A stretch of 64,000 bases of DNA from Stereocaulon alpinum (lineage: Eukaryota; Ascomycota; Lecanoromycetes; Lecanorales; Stereocaulaceae), in NCBI GenBank assembly GCA_018257865.1, contig JAEUBA010000107.1:1-64000 (forward strand), in the 5' to 3' direction. Below the pieces are notes generated by a model. The model saw only the letters and a program-made list of their open reading frames with translations, was not told the origin of the DNA and searched no databases. Made by a program: the position numbers and the translations under genes. Below, piece by piece: positions 23,851 through 34,336 of the stretch (positions within the stretch are counted from its first letter, which is position 1; every line of letters begins with the position of its first letter).

Positions 23851-24699
23851 TTAGGTATCAGGTATCCGGACCTTTGCCCCTCTATCGTCACCCTTCGTGC
23901 CGGCCTGGCTATTCACATAGCTCAAGTAGCAATTCCACCCTGTACAACAATTAGCACTCTCCCACTTCACCACCTCCCAGTCCAAAGCCCACTCACCTAA
24001 TGACACCACATTGACCACCAATACTCTATGCTCCAACGGCACAAACTTGAAATTGATAGCCTGCACCGGCGGCCACACCATCCAATTCTTCTTCAGCGCC
24101 TCCACATACGTGCTCTTCAGCTTCTCTTTCGGATCGCTCCCTTCCATGATGGCCATACTGCTCAGGAAGCAGAACATATTCGTAGTGGCGAAGACACTTT
24201 GGTCTGTAAGGACACGGGCGGCGATGGTCAGGTTGGGCCGGTTGGGGATGTTGATGCGGCGGGCTAAGAAGGCGAACCAGGTCGTTGCTGCTGGGCCGAA
24301 GATGCCTGTTCATACGTAGAACCGTCAGCAGTGCTCTTCTCCCCAGCTGGTGGCCTTGTGTGCGGTAGATAGTTCACATACAGCCTCCATACAGAGCCAT
24401 CCTGCCCGTCCTGGCAAAATTATGTTGATCACTCCCCACCTTCTCAACAGCCTGCTGTGCCATAACATCTCCAGTCGCGAACAGCACCTAGCAATTGCAC
24501 CGTCAGAGCTTCCACAAGCTACGAAAAAAATCCCTCAGAATCACTAACAGCAGTAGTAATACTCTGCGTCAGCAATGGCCGCTGCGCAAGCTTCATCTGA
24601 TACCTGCAACACGCCCCCAAAAGTCAGCCATCGCCCTAATTCAGGAGCCATTGAAGGCTCGCATTGAGGCTGCAGAACGTACCATCGTAGCAATGACAT
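23851..24699 (-). CDS. SYM1: Mpv17/PMP22-family inner-membrane protein (Sym1-like)
   Basis: Five exons (24699-24683, 24603-24549, 24487-24382, 24305-23997, 23939-23851) give 191 residues. The first exon is only 17 nt, yet frame and splice sites fit throughout. The protein starts MSLLRWYQMKLAQRPLLTQS. It carries LFATGDVMAQQ and then the family signature NWMVWPPVQAINFKFVPLEHR followed by SLGWNCYLSY near the C-terminus. Mpv17, PMP22 and Sym1 are four-helix proteins of mitochondrial or peroxisomal membranes; yeast Sym1 is a mitochondrial inner-membrane protein needed for growth on ethanol at high temperature. Length matches the family (about 170-200). Orthology to Sym1 rather than another fungal paralogue is not certain. 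Confidence 0.9.
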
Positions 24700-25386
24700 G
24701 TTGTAGGTTTATTCTAGGTTATGTACGGGTGTAAGGACAGTGCTAGCTGGACATAGCAATGTGTATGAGAAAGGCAATGGAATAGAAGCAGGTGGGATGG
24801 AGCTGCCAGCCATGGGAACTAAGCGCGATTGTAGATCGTTCCTGACAGCGCTCCAATCGGTTGGCGCCGCTAGTAGGGATTTAGGGTGCTTTAGGGTTTA
24901 GGTGTGTGATAGAGTACATTACGCTATTGAGGCACTTGATTGTGGGGATATTGAGTGTCATTTTATGGGCTAGACAACGTTGGGTCTCATGATGGCGTGG
25001 ACTTTCGGTGCATCTGGGGACCGTGCTTTCGCTTATACACGCTTCAGACGTCGACATACTTCAAGCGTAGATTGCCACAACTGAAAGAAACATTTGCAAG
25101 AAACCAAGCTCCACTTTTCGAAGCTATAATTGACCAATCTATTAAAACTCTCTATCCTACAAAGTATGGTGTAGGGTAATACAATCAAACTCCCTGCAGC
25201 TTTTGAAAATAGAGGTGGACAAGGAGAATCGACGGTCGACGGTGTTGCTGCAACGCCGTAGCTTCTGGCCGCTAACAAAGACAGGGAATAACAAGGCGCG
25301 AAGGCCGCTGGGTAGTAGACAAGAAGGAAAAGAGCCAGTATGCCATGTAGAGTAATTGTAGAGAATCGCGATCTCGGGTGAGCGAA
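24700..25386. other. Intergenic
   Basis: Upstream region of the Mpv17-like gene and downstream of the syntaxin gene. Only small frames are present, and no conserved site was recognised. Confidence 0.6.
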
Positions 25387-26761
25387 TCATTTCTTGGATT
25401 TGGTGACTTCCACCACGATCACGACAATAGCGACGATTATGAGGATGATGAGGACTGGTAAGTATTAGATGTCACCCTCTATATAAGTCATGGAACTTGG
25501 CGTAGACTTACTGACTATACCCAAACAGATCCACTTTTTTCTTCGGGCAGATCTTGCCTTGACGACTGCTTGATCGAGCTGCTGGTTTCCTTTGTCCAAA
25601 TGAACAACGGTGTCTTCTGCCTTGTCGTCGATATGCCCTATTGCGGGCTCTTGCTGAACGACGGCAGCTTCCATATCTTGGAACAACTGGGCGAGCTCAA
25701 TCATCTGTCTCTCAATCTTTTGGATGGCTTCGTGCCGCCCTTGAACGGCGCGCAGTGCAGACTGGGATTGACCTCGTCGATTCTGTGAGAGGAGCTAAGA
25801 AATAGTCAGTGGGGCTCACAGAGTAGCAACGGATTACGTACAGCTTGGCTAAAGACCTGTTGGTTCGAAGTGTCTTGAATAGCCTCCTGGACCTCTTGTT
25901 CACTTGCGTCTGGCCTCACGATACGGTATTGTCTTTCCATCTGCGCTGCCAACTTATGCCGGAAGTCCCGATCAACTTGCTGATATTCATTGATAGCGGC
26001 CTTCAGCTTGCGATCTACCAGGCCGACTTGATCCTTGTTTCTTGGGTCGCCAGACTCTGGCTTTTGTTTGATAGCCTTGATTCGAGCAGCGAAGCTCCGG
26101 TAAAGGGTCATGGTATCTGAGCTGAGAGAATCAAGCTCTCGGTTTGTCTGTGTACCCTGGCTCGCGTCTGGATCATCGATGGAGCGATTTTGGAGGAAAC
26201 GGAGACGCTCAAGATTCCGTTGGATTGAGTCAATGCCCTTGTCTACATCGCGGCATTCGTTCAGTATGGCATTGGGATCTCGGCCCGCGGCTTGGCCATT
26301 CATGGGTGCCATCTCAACATCGTTGCCTCCTACTGCGAAACGCTGTCAGATACTCCAGGTACACAAAGCCGACGACCTTACCATATCCGCCAGCACCAGC
26401 TGATTGACCATATCGGCCCCCTTGTTGCTGTCGCCCTGCGTACGTAGGTTGCGGGGCAGCGGGTTGTTGCTCGTAGGGGTTGCTTGACTGTTGGGGGTAT
26501 GGGTTGCCAGCAGCTTGGTCGTATCGGCCACCTTGTTGCTCATATGCCCCGCCTTGTTGCTCGTAAGGATTGGTCTGGCCATAGCTTCCACCTCCTCCAC
26601 TGTTGTAGCCGCCGTATTGCTGTTGTGGACAATCAGATTAGTGTCCAATGCTTTCTTTGGAGAAATGGGTTTTCTGGATCATCTGCAACACTGTGCAAGT
26701 ATGCTCAAGCTCCCCCGAGCAATCCATTGCGCACAGACACTTGTCCATCACTTACAGCCAT
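25387..26761 (-). CDS. SSO1: Plasma-membrane syntaxin (t-SNARE, Sso1/Sso2 type)
   Basis: Five exons (26761-26756, 26619-26382, 26332-25842, 25794-25512, 25454-25387) give 361 residues. Exon 1 is only six bases (Met-Ala), and the introns are short with CAG/TAG acceptors. After a Gly/Gln/Tyr-rich N-terminus (about 85 residues with repeated QQGGxY words) come the Habc-type helices. The SNARE motif (EAIQKIERQMIELAQLFQDM...) has the expected central Gln in LFQDM. A basic linker (RSARRKKW) and a C-terminal membrane anchor (LIILIIVAIVVIVVV) follow. Sso syntaxins pair with Sec9 and Snc to fuse secretory vesicles at the plasma membrane. The QG-rich N-terminal extension is longer than in yeast Sso1 (about 290 residues) and is common in filamentous fungi. 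Confidence 0.93.
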
Positions 26762-27916
26762 TGTAACAATTAGTCCCGCCTAGAGCCCCTAATCAAGTGA
26801 ATACCAAGTCCAACAGTGACAGCGCGATTCGCGGATCGATTGAAAACCCTGTCACTAGAGAGAAAGGAGTAGATGAGAAAGAAGAGAAGTAGTGCGAATG
26901 AATGCCTGATGATGTTGTCGAAGAGAGATGTTGACTTTGCTGCTGACTGAGAGGGCTGGCGCGGCATGAGATCCTTAGAATTTCGGCTTATGTAATCCGT
27001 TAGTGCCTGCAAGCGCCGGCCGAGCCTCGAGTTTAATCTCTCCGAAACCGCCTCGACCGCCACTCGGGTGTTTCCCATCTCTTGCTTTAAAGTGATAGGA
27101 ATCATGCTTGCTGCTTGTAATGATTGGCTTTCCCAATAGTCTCAATGGCAACGCTACCTACATAACCCCGTACAGTCCGCTGTCTGTGAGCATTTGATAC
27201 TCAGAACAAGTCGGAAATAGTCTATCGCGCAGCGTCAGTTGTGTCTGCCTACACAGCCCAGCGCCTCTCTATTCTTAGGTGAATCCGTGCACTCAATTTA
27301 TCCGCCGTCTGCTTGAATGTGGCACAAACCTATAGCCTGAAATTCTTCACATACTGGTGGAATTATTGGTTTCGCTGCATTGAATGCAGATCACGGCGTG
27401 TTATTTCCCTAATTGAAAGCCTCAATTCAAACCTCCTTCGCTCCACGGAGCACCGTTTCCCGCTCTCTTATTTCATGGCTGTCTGTCCATAGACTCTATC
27501 CGATATAGACCCACTCAGTATGGCGATGCTATGCTACGAACGCAAGTTCATGCCATCAGAGCAGTACTCGCATTACGTCTGTAGGCCACAAATGGTGGTT
27601 GGGGTGCAGACCATTTCATTTAGTCTTCATTTCCGTTCCTCATTTGTCTCTTACATCTGGTTGGCGTGTAAGTAGGATGTCATTGATGAACTACAATAAC
27701 ACGATGAAGCGGGATTGTGAGTGGGGCGAAAGGGACTCTGTAACGGCATTATCAATATAGAAGTCTTCTATTCTAAGAAGCGTGGATTGCCATTGACCAC
27801 TGTAACCCCTAGGTGTCTATTCTATCGCATGAGTCAGATCGTAAAGACATGTCAATTCATTCCCTCGGCCATTACCACTTGGTAAGAACATGGGCGTGCG
27901 GATTATCTGGATATCA
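26762..27916. other. Intergenic (about 1.15 kb)
   Basis: Upstream of the syntaxin gene and downstream of the NAPRT gene. No convincing gene. The frames at 26770-27105 and 27817-28007 are short and featureless or overlap the neighbouring CDS. Confidence 0.6.
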
Positions 27917-29576
27917 TCACGCCTGCACGGAAGCCGTAGTTGCCTCTTGGCCTTCAGTGCCCCATCTCGTCTTCTCATCACCGGCTGCCCATTGCTTCTC
28001 AATGTAGCCTAGAGTCTGTTTGACCTTGTTTACAGTTTCTGTGTCGCCAGTGTTCTTGCCCACGTTGTCACTGATCTTGATCGCGTGTCGACCGGACGCA
28101 GAGGAGAGCTTGATAACAATATTAAGAGGGACGGACTTGTTGCCATTAGAGACGTGTGTGAAATCATCTGTATTCGTTAGCGAGTGTAGATAAATGGGCG
28201 ATGCTAGACTTACTGGTTAGGAAGGTGCCAATACCAAACGTTGGTTGGAAGCCTGCCTCCTCGGCAGCTTTCTTGTACTCCAAACACAGCTCGATGTTGA
28301 GTGAGTCCGAGAACACGATAGTCTTTTGTTCCATAATACCTTGGCTGTTATAAAAGTCATGCATCAATTTGACGAATTCAAGAGGATTCCCGGAGTCTTG
28401 ACGGACGCCGGTAAAACTTTGGGCATAGGAGCGTGGTTTGCCGTTGGTCGTCGCGTCATGAGGCAAGGGCTTGTTAACAGATGATTTGGTATCGACGACG
28501 CCATCTGTTTCTGAAAGTGATGGACGTGGTGCTGAAGGTAGTTGTGTTGAAGCAGTGTTGATTTCTGCTTCGGCCTCTGTTGGCAAGGACTTCTTAAATG
28601 CCTTTAGGAAGGTCGGTGTGCCAAATGTGTCCGTCAACGCTATTCCAAGCACACCTTCACCAAAGCACCCAACCCAGTATCTCAGCGCGGTTTCGTTTGC
28701 GTGTTCGTAATCGTTCGTGATCGAGGCAATGCCCATGAACCATTCATGCGCGACAGTACCGACTGGTGGTACGCCGTACTTCATGGCGAAGTGAACATTA
28801 CTCGTCCCAGTAAGCTTTCCCCTCCACTCATGCTGTTTTGCATCGCTCGCCGATCTCGTTAGCCCTTGCATGACCAGGTCATGAGTATGGTAATCTCTCC
28901 TTCGCCGTGTGCCAAATTCTGAGAAGAGGCACCCATGCTCCAGCAGCTGTATGCCCTTGTTGTAGGCTTTTTCTTCTTGTCCTTCGTGTGTCCAATCCTT
29001 GTCGCAAAATCTGAAGTAAGCTTCGCTGGCGAGTGCAAGTAGAGGAATTTCGTAGAGTATTGTATGCAGCCACAAGCCTCCGACGTCCAAGTGCAGGTCG
29101 CCAACATCATCTGCACTCCCAGTATCTTTGACCGGTACCCACGAAACTTTGACTTCTTTGGAAGGCTGCAAGCGGAACGAGCTAAGGAAGCGTAGGTATG
29201 TGTCGTTGAAGTAAGGGCAGGTATTCTTTAGGAACAGAAGCTCCTCTAAAGATATCTGGAGATTCTCAAGCTCTGTTGATCACCGTCAGCATAGCTCCCA
29301 ACGATATTTGTAGAGTAAGCACGTACTGCTGACCTGCTTCTCGATCCAATGGTATGCAGCCCTTGTCAAACGCATGTCAGGAGTCCTGTTGGTGAAGGCA
29401 TATGTGACCTCTGCTTTCCATTAGTGCGCGCACAGTTGAAAGCGATTGTGAGAGTACTCACGGATGTTTGGAAGATATTTGAGAACAGCGCATTGCATGG
29501 TAAGTTTGTAAAGATCCGTATCCAGCAAGGAGAAGATGCCCTCTGGCAGCTCTGTCAGGTCCACTTTGGGAGCCAT
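27917..29576 (-). CDS. NPT1: Nicotinate phosphoribosyltransferase
   Basis: Four exons (29576-29462, 29410-29334, 29270-28214, 28167-27917) give 499 residues with all phases matching. Start MAPKVDLTELPEGIFSLLD, then DTDLYKLTMQ, a universal NAPRTase N-terminal motif. GTSNVHFAMKYGVPPVGTVAHEW and ALTDTFGT are core blocks, SFTGVRQDSGNP is the phosphoribosyl-binding region, and the end of exon 3 into exon 4 reads GIGTFLTNDF. The enzyme makes nicotinate mononucleotide from nicotinate and PRPP in the NAD salvage (Preiss-Handler) pathway. A roughly 50-residue Ser/Pro/Glu-rich insert lies between the ALTDTFGT block and the PRPP-binding segment, longer than in yeast Npt1 (about 430 residues). Confidence 0.95.
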
Positions 29577-30229
29577 GCTCGGTGCGTGCGATGGCTGGAG
29601 GGTCCGAGACGGTATTTGCTGGGAGGGATGGGTACGGTATGAAGGTTGTAGAGGAAGAGAAGTCGGAGTCTTCAAGAGCTGGTGAAGTTCGGAGTTCAGT
29701 AACAAGGCATGCGCGATGACGATGATGACAGTTTTGAGACGGAAATAAGGCTCCAGCGGGGAGCCTCGCGCTAAGATAGGGCAAAAGGGCTCACTGCCCT
29801 GGAGCTCCTCTGGCCGCTAGCCTTGTGGGGCTGCGGCCCGTCATTGTCGACTTCTTTATCCTGGCGCACAGCTCTAAGGGGCCTCCTAGGGCACAGAGAG
29901 CGAAAAGTCGTATCATTATAGAACCCACCAGCCAGCCAATTTTCGATAGAAAACCTAAGTATAAAGTCTCCAGAACTCAACATAAGATACTGTTCTACCT
30001 GTGAAAGTTTATTCTCAATCTCAGTTTTTACGCGGAAGAGGGTAGCAGATAGGGCACTTCAGCAGAGAAGAAGCAATTGAAATTGCGTAAGACCCATATG
30101 CTAGCCTAGTATACATATGGGAAGAAGTATTCCGCCATACTGCCCACATGCTGAAACTTTCAACATGCCCAGTGAGCCTGTTGGTACGCATCCTTGCGCT
30201 CATTGACACTCAATAGAAGTCCGTTGTAT
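29577..30229. other. Intergenic
   Basis: Separates the NAPRT start from the methyltransferase stop. A GC-rich stretch at 29750-29900 has small self-complementary segments but matches no RNA I can name. No gene seen. Confidence 0.5.
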
Positions 30230-32351
30230 TCATACCAACCCATCTGCCTTATGTAGCGTCCTCTTAATCTGTTCAAAGAACACTTTCGCTACAAGTGGTG
30301 GCACGGCATTGCCTATCTGCTTCATAATTCTCAAGGGCCCGAATTGGTGCTCCAGTGGAAACCCTTGCAGACATTGAAGCTCACACAGCGTGAAATTCCT
30401 TTTCCCGGAAGGATGCGAATCTATACTGCCTTGGGTTGTAACGCAGTTGCGGAGAGGTAGATCGCCAGAGTATGGATTTCTATCGTATCGAGCCATCTGG
30501 TCGGGGTTGTGGAGCGGGAACCCTTGTGGGATGCGGCTGATAGCATCATTCACGGTTGCGTAGCGGGAGAGATGAGGAAAGTGGTGCAAGTCTGCAGCCT
30601 TGCAGTGTGTTCGGTTAGGGAAACTGGGAAGATCTTCTCCGGGACTAAGGGAAGTTAGCGGACACCAGGTACCGTTCGTTCAGCTCGACTGACACGACAA
30701 GGCAACCATGGAGAACGGACACTTACCATGAAGCAAAAACGAACAATCGCTTTCTGGCTTGAGGCAGCCCAAAGTCTGCCAGATTGAAGACTTTCCATCG
30801 TACACTAAAGCCAAGCTTCGTGAACATCGCAATCATATTCTTAAACCATGGCATTTTATCAACCTTACTTGTCAAACCGAATGTTTCTTCAAGCGTTACA
30901 ATTCGTGGCTTAGCCTTTTTGACTATATCCCCTACAGCCAAAAATGTCGCTTCATTCATTTCGTCATTTCGTCCTTCCCATACGTGGAGAGGGGAGAACG
31001 GCTGGCAGGGAGGTGATAAGTGTAGAATATCAACCTTGAAGTCGTCTATTAGTACGGTAACGAATTCGTGTGCTGCAATTGCCTCGCAACGGGCCTTGTA
31101 GAAGTTGCGCTTGTAAGAGTCGATAGCCGCAGGATCAAAGTCGAAACCCCATTCGACGCGGAAACCGGCGCCCTTTGCTCCCATGGATACACCACCTGCG
31201 CCACAGAAGCCATCACCAAACGTATACCGTCGCTGTGTATCCGGCCTGACACTATCGTCCACCTGTAAAGCTTGCTGTCAGCATCTGGAGGCCAATTTTC
31301 AACTAGGAGTTGGTTTGATAGAATAAGAGTAGCCTCTATAATGGTGAGAAGACGGACAGGGAAACATCCCTTCGAAAGATGCACTTACGGTAAGGTCTAT
31401 ATAGTCGTCCGCAGCGAATTCGTGTCCCTGTAAGGAAGGAGCCCGACGATGGAATCCCAATGGGTCGACGTTCTTCGATCTCATACGAGCTAGCTGATCA
31501 AACGCCTTCTCTCCGTAAAGCCAATCCGGGCAGGAACCCCCTTTTTCAGTTTCTCCACGAAAATCACACCTTAGCTGCGCATCTTCAAACCCTTCGTCTG
31601 TCTCCTCGGCTCTGAATGCTTCTATACTACCTTCACTTTTGCTCACTAAGAGATGCTTCCAACGGGAGACAAGGCGGCTATGTGCCATAATATACGCCTT
31701 TACCTGCTCTTTATTCTGCTCACTGCTCTGCCTCATAACAGTCGGATCCGTTTCGCGGAAGCTTAGAGCTGGGAATGGTCTATTTGTCGTAATAAGCTCG
31801 CGCACCTTAACAACCTCCTTAAGCTCAACAACTTCGACACTTTGCGTAAGAATATCTCGGGGATCGTCCTTGTCGTACTTTAGCAGCATAGTAACTTCGT
31901 TCCTCTTGTATTCGAGAAGTCCGCCTAGCGCTACATTTCTGCGAAAGCGGAACCCTTTCAACATGATCTCCCTGCAGAAACCTCTCGTCAGCTCCCCTGG
32001 TCTACGAGTCTAATAGCGTGCTAAGATGAGGGATAGAATGTTCACATACTCTGTAAGCAAGTGTTGAGTGATAGCAGTGATTCGGAGAAAGTCCCCGTCT
32101 CTTAGTTCCACAGTCTTTCCAGGTCTCAGGGTCTGGTTGTTCGAACTGAAGGAGGCAATTTCCATGACATCACCGACATTACCTTGAGTGGTTACAATCC
32201 GCCGTTTCGGCCTCAGATCTGCTTCCGGTGTCGGTCTCACGAATTGTCTCTCGAATTCATCATCAAGGAGAGTCCCATCACTGTCGGCATCGCTATCGTT
32301 GTCTAGGTCGACGAAAAGTAGCGAGTCTTTCTTTCCTGATTGTGCAGGCAT
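30230..32351 (-). CDS. rid: RID/Masc1-like cytosine-C5 DNA methyltransferase (putative RIP enzyme)
   Basis: Four exons (32351-32050, 31971-31389, 31262-30727, 30644-30230) give 611 residues, and all three introns close in frame. Residues 1-60 are acidic. A BAH-like region (LRITAITQHLLTEE through RRNVALGGLLEYKRNEV) fills about 80-180. The catalytic part starts YTFGDGFCGAGG (motif I, about 311). Motif IV is SPPCQPFSP with the nucleophile Cys near 381. Motif VI reads EETFG near 420, where ordinary cytosine methyltransferases have ENV; an EQT/EET variant marks the RID/Masc1 group. QARKRLFVFA (motif VIII), LQGFP (IX) and GNAVPP (X) complete the set. RID is required for RIP in Neurospora and Masc1 for MIP in Ascobolus. 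Heavy RIP in both flanks fits the assignment. Orthology to RID rather than another fungal DNMT is strong but from motifs only. Confidence 0.88.
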
Positions 32352-32851
32352 GCTGGTATCGTGCTTAGGTTCAAGTCGAAGGAGTCGAAGAAGGAAGATG
32401 TAGCTGGTGTGGTGACCTGGGCTGCAAATGCGAATAATTGCAAGGCACAGAGATAAAATCTGCAGGCGAAAAATAGAGGAGCAGCTGGCAAGTAAAGAAA
32501 TAACATCGAAAGTCACGGACCCCGCAGTCACTTCTGCTGATTACTGGAGCAACAGAGTCTTCACTCTAATCTCGGACTTAGGTAAATGAGTCTGAGCGCC
32601 TTATCCCCCAGGGAGTGATACAAGTAGTCGTATTCGGCTATTCATAAGCTTAAGGTATGCTCCACTTTCGTGAGCCAGATTTTAAGGCGTTTGTACTTGG
32701 CGATTAGGGTGGAGAGACCAAGCTGTTCAAGAGAAGTAAGCACGGCCTGCAAACTTGCACAGTAAAGGCGAGCATTGAATGGCCCTAAATTACGGCGCAA
32801 GCCTACCCAGCCTTGATTCTTATTGATGAATGAGGTCGACAGTTGCGACTC
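32352..32851. other. Intergenic, upstream of the RID-like gene
   Basis: 500 bp between the stop of the Rrn9-domain gene and the ATG of the RID-like gene; it must hold the RID promoter. No TATA box or known site recognised. Confidence 0.5.
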
Positions 32852-34336
32852 TTACTGCTTCGATCGAGGCCGTCCACGTTCTCCTTTAACTACTTTGTTT
32901 TGGTATTTCCAAGCCTTCTTGCCTTCAATGGGCTCCAGATAGCCATTAACATGGACCCCTCCAACCAAGTCTATTTCATTAGCTCTTGCCTTAGCCTTGC
33001 CCATAGCTTCTTTGGCCTTGGTAATCACTGTAGATGTATAATTACCATCCAAGTATCGCCTTTCTGTATAGCCTTCAACCCCCTCTGCCAGAGTCCTGAA
33101 CTTTATGCTCTCCCCGAAGAGGCTAGCACATTGAGCAGCAGCTTTCTCGACCACAGCAGAACCCCAGCCTGTCATAGACGCAACGCCAAGAACATCACAC
33201 CAGTCTCGTAGACCGAGGCGTGGTTTGTGTTGGTGAATCTTGTGAGCATTGGAATTGTCCGAGAAAGGTCTGCCGTCCATGACCTTGCTCTTCGACCGAG
33301 ACTTGCTTTTGCTAGCCACGGTGTAATCTGACTCTGATTTTGATGATACATCAGAAGTCGATCTAGCGTTTGTATTCTTCGAAGATTCACCCTTCTTCCT
33401 CTTCCTAGCACTACCCTGTGATGCTTGTCGTCCTCTTGATATGCTCCGATATTGGCTTGCCGAATCGTCCATGGGCAAGCATACAGCGCTTCTTGCATGA
33501 TGCAATCCCATTAGCAGAGCATCAAACTCAGTCAAGACATGTTGAACCGTGGGTCGTAAGATCTCGCTTGCTCGTTCATCGTCTGCCATGACCACAGGCT
33601 TCAAATTCGTAAGCCCCCCCCTTGCAGTGTCCACATTGTCTGAATCTCGCTCCTCGAACCTGAGCCTCGCTTTCCGCAATATTTGAGCCACTATAAGCTC
33701 TCTCAAGGCATCACCAAGCATCTTTGGCCTCCCGATGTAAGGAGCAGGAAGAGGAGCCCTTTTCTCCCAATGTGTCTCCTCCTCTCGTGGAACTACCTCA
33801 GGCGGCAAAGGCCAAGCTGTCCAGGCCTTCGGCGGTTTCCAACCATCGCTATCAGCGGCTTCATCTTTATCCTCAGATATTTCGGAGTGACGACGTTCAT
33901 CTCGACCCTCTTGCCTCCGCTTCAATTTGAATGCATTGTAGAGATGTGCGCCAAGGTCCTTTGCAGTCAATTGATCTAGACTTGATGCTAGCTCTCTCTC
34001 CGGAACTGTCCAGTTGCGCCATGTAGAAGCTGGGCCGTGGAACTTGTTTGGGCGTGATGGTAGAGGCGGGGAGGTGGGGAGGTCTTCGTTGGAGCTTTCG
34101 TTCAATGCTCTTTGGGCCCCATCGCTTCCATCATCTTTAGCCCGAGAAAAGAGTTCAGGTTTCTCAAGCGTTTGTTCCCTTGTTGGAGTATCGTGGGGAC
34201 TGGGTACATCGGACAACTGTTCGCTGGCCGAGTCCAGCTCTTCATCCTCCACCGAACCCTGATCCTGAGGGCGTTGTGCAGAATGAAAGGGTTCGTCGGG
34301 GAAGTGAGATCTTGAATGCTCTGGGGAGGAAGACAT
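32852..34336 (-). CDS. RRN9: Rrn9-domain protein (RNA polymerase I upstream factor subunit-like)
   Basis: Single exon, 494 residues, ATG at 34336 (MSSSPEHSRSHFPDEPF). Residues about 105-200 carry STWRNWTVPERELASSLDQL, then KPPKAWTAWPLPPEVVP, the paired Trp-rich block of the Rrn9 domain. Rrn9 in yeast is part of the upstream activation factor that recruits RNA polymerase I to rDNA. A second conserved stretch (ALRELIVAQILRKARLRFEER) follows. Later parts include basic low-complexity runs (RKRKKGESSK, SKSKSRSKSK) and a C-terminal region (GLRDWCDVLGVASMTGW). The domain call rests on motif memory; the length suits filamentous-fungal members, which exceed yeast Rrn9. Confidence 0.75.
   Translation of the reverse strand: MSSSPEHSRSHFPDEPFHSAQRPQDQGSVEDEELDSASEQLSDVPSPHDTPTREQTLEKPELFSRAKDDGSDGAQRALNESSNEDLPTSPPLPSRPNKFHGPASTWRNWTVPERELASSLDQLTAKDLGAHLYNAFKLKRRQEGRDERRHSEISEDKDEAADSDGWKPPKAWTAWPLPPEVVPREEETHWEKRAPLPAPYIGRPKMLGDALRELIVAQILRKARLRFEERDSDNVDTARGGLTNLKPVVMADDERASEILRPTVQHVLTEFDALLMGLHHARSAVCLPMDDSASQYRSISRGRQASQGSARKRKKGESSKNTNARSTSDVSSKSESDYTVASKSKSRSKSKVMDGRPFSDNSNAHKIHQHKPRLGLRDWCDVLGVASMTGWGSAVVEKAAAQCASLFGESIKFRTLAEGVEGYTERRYLDGNYTSTVITKAKEAMGKAKARANEIDLVGGVHVNGYLEPIEGKKAWKYQNKVVKGERGRPRSKQ

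Noticed and set aside
30759..31101. Plus-strand frames over the methyltransferase
   Set aside because: Antisense shadows of the RID-like exon 3.
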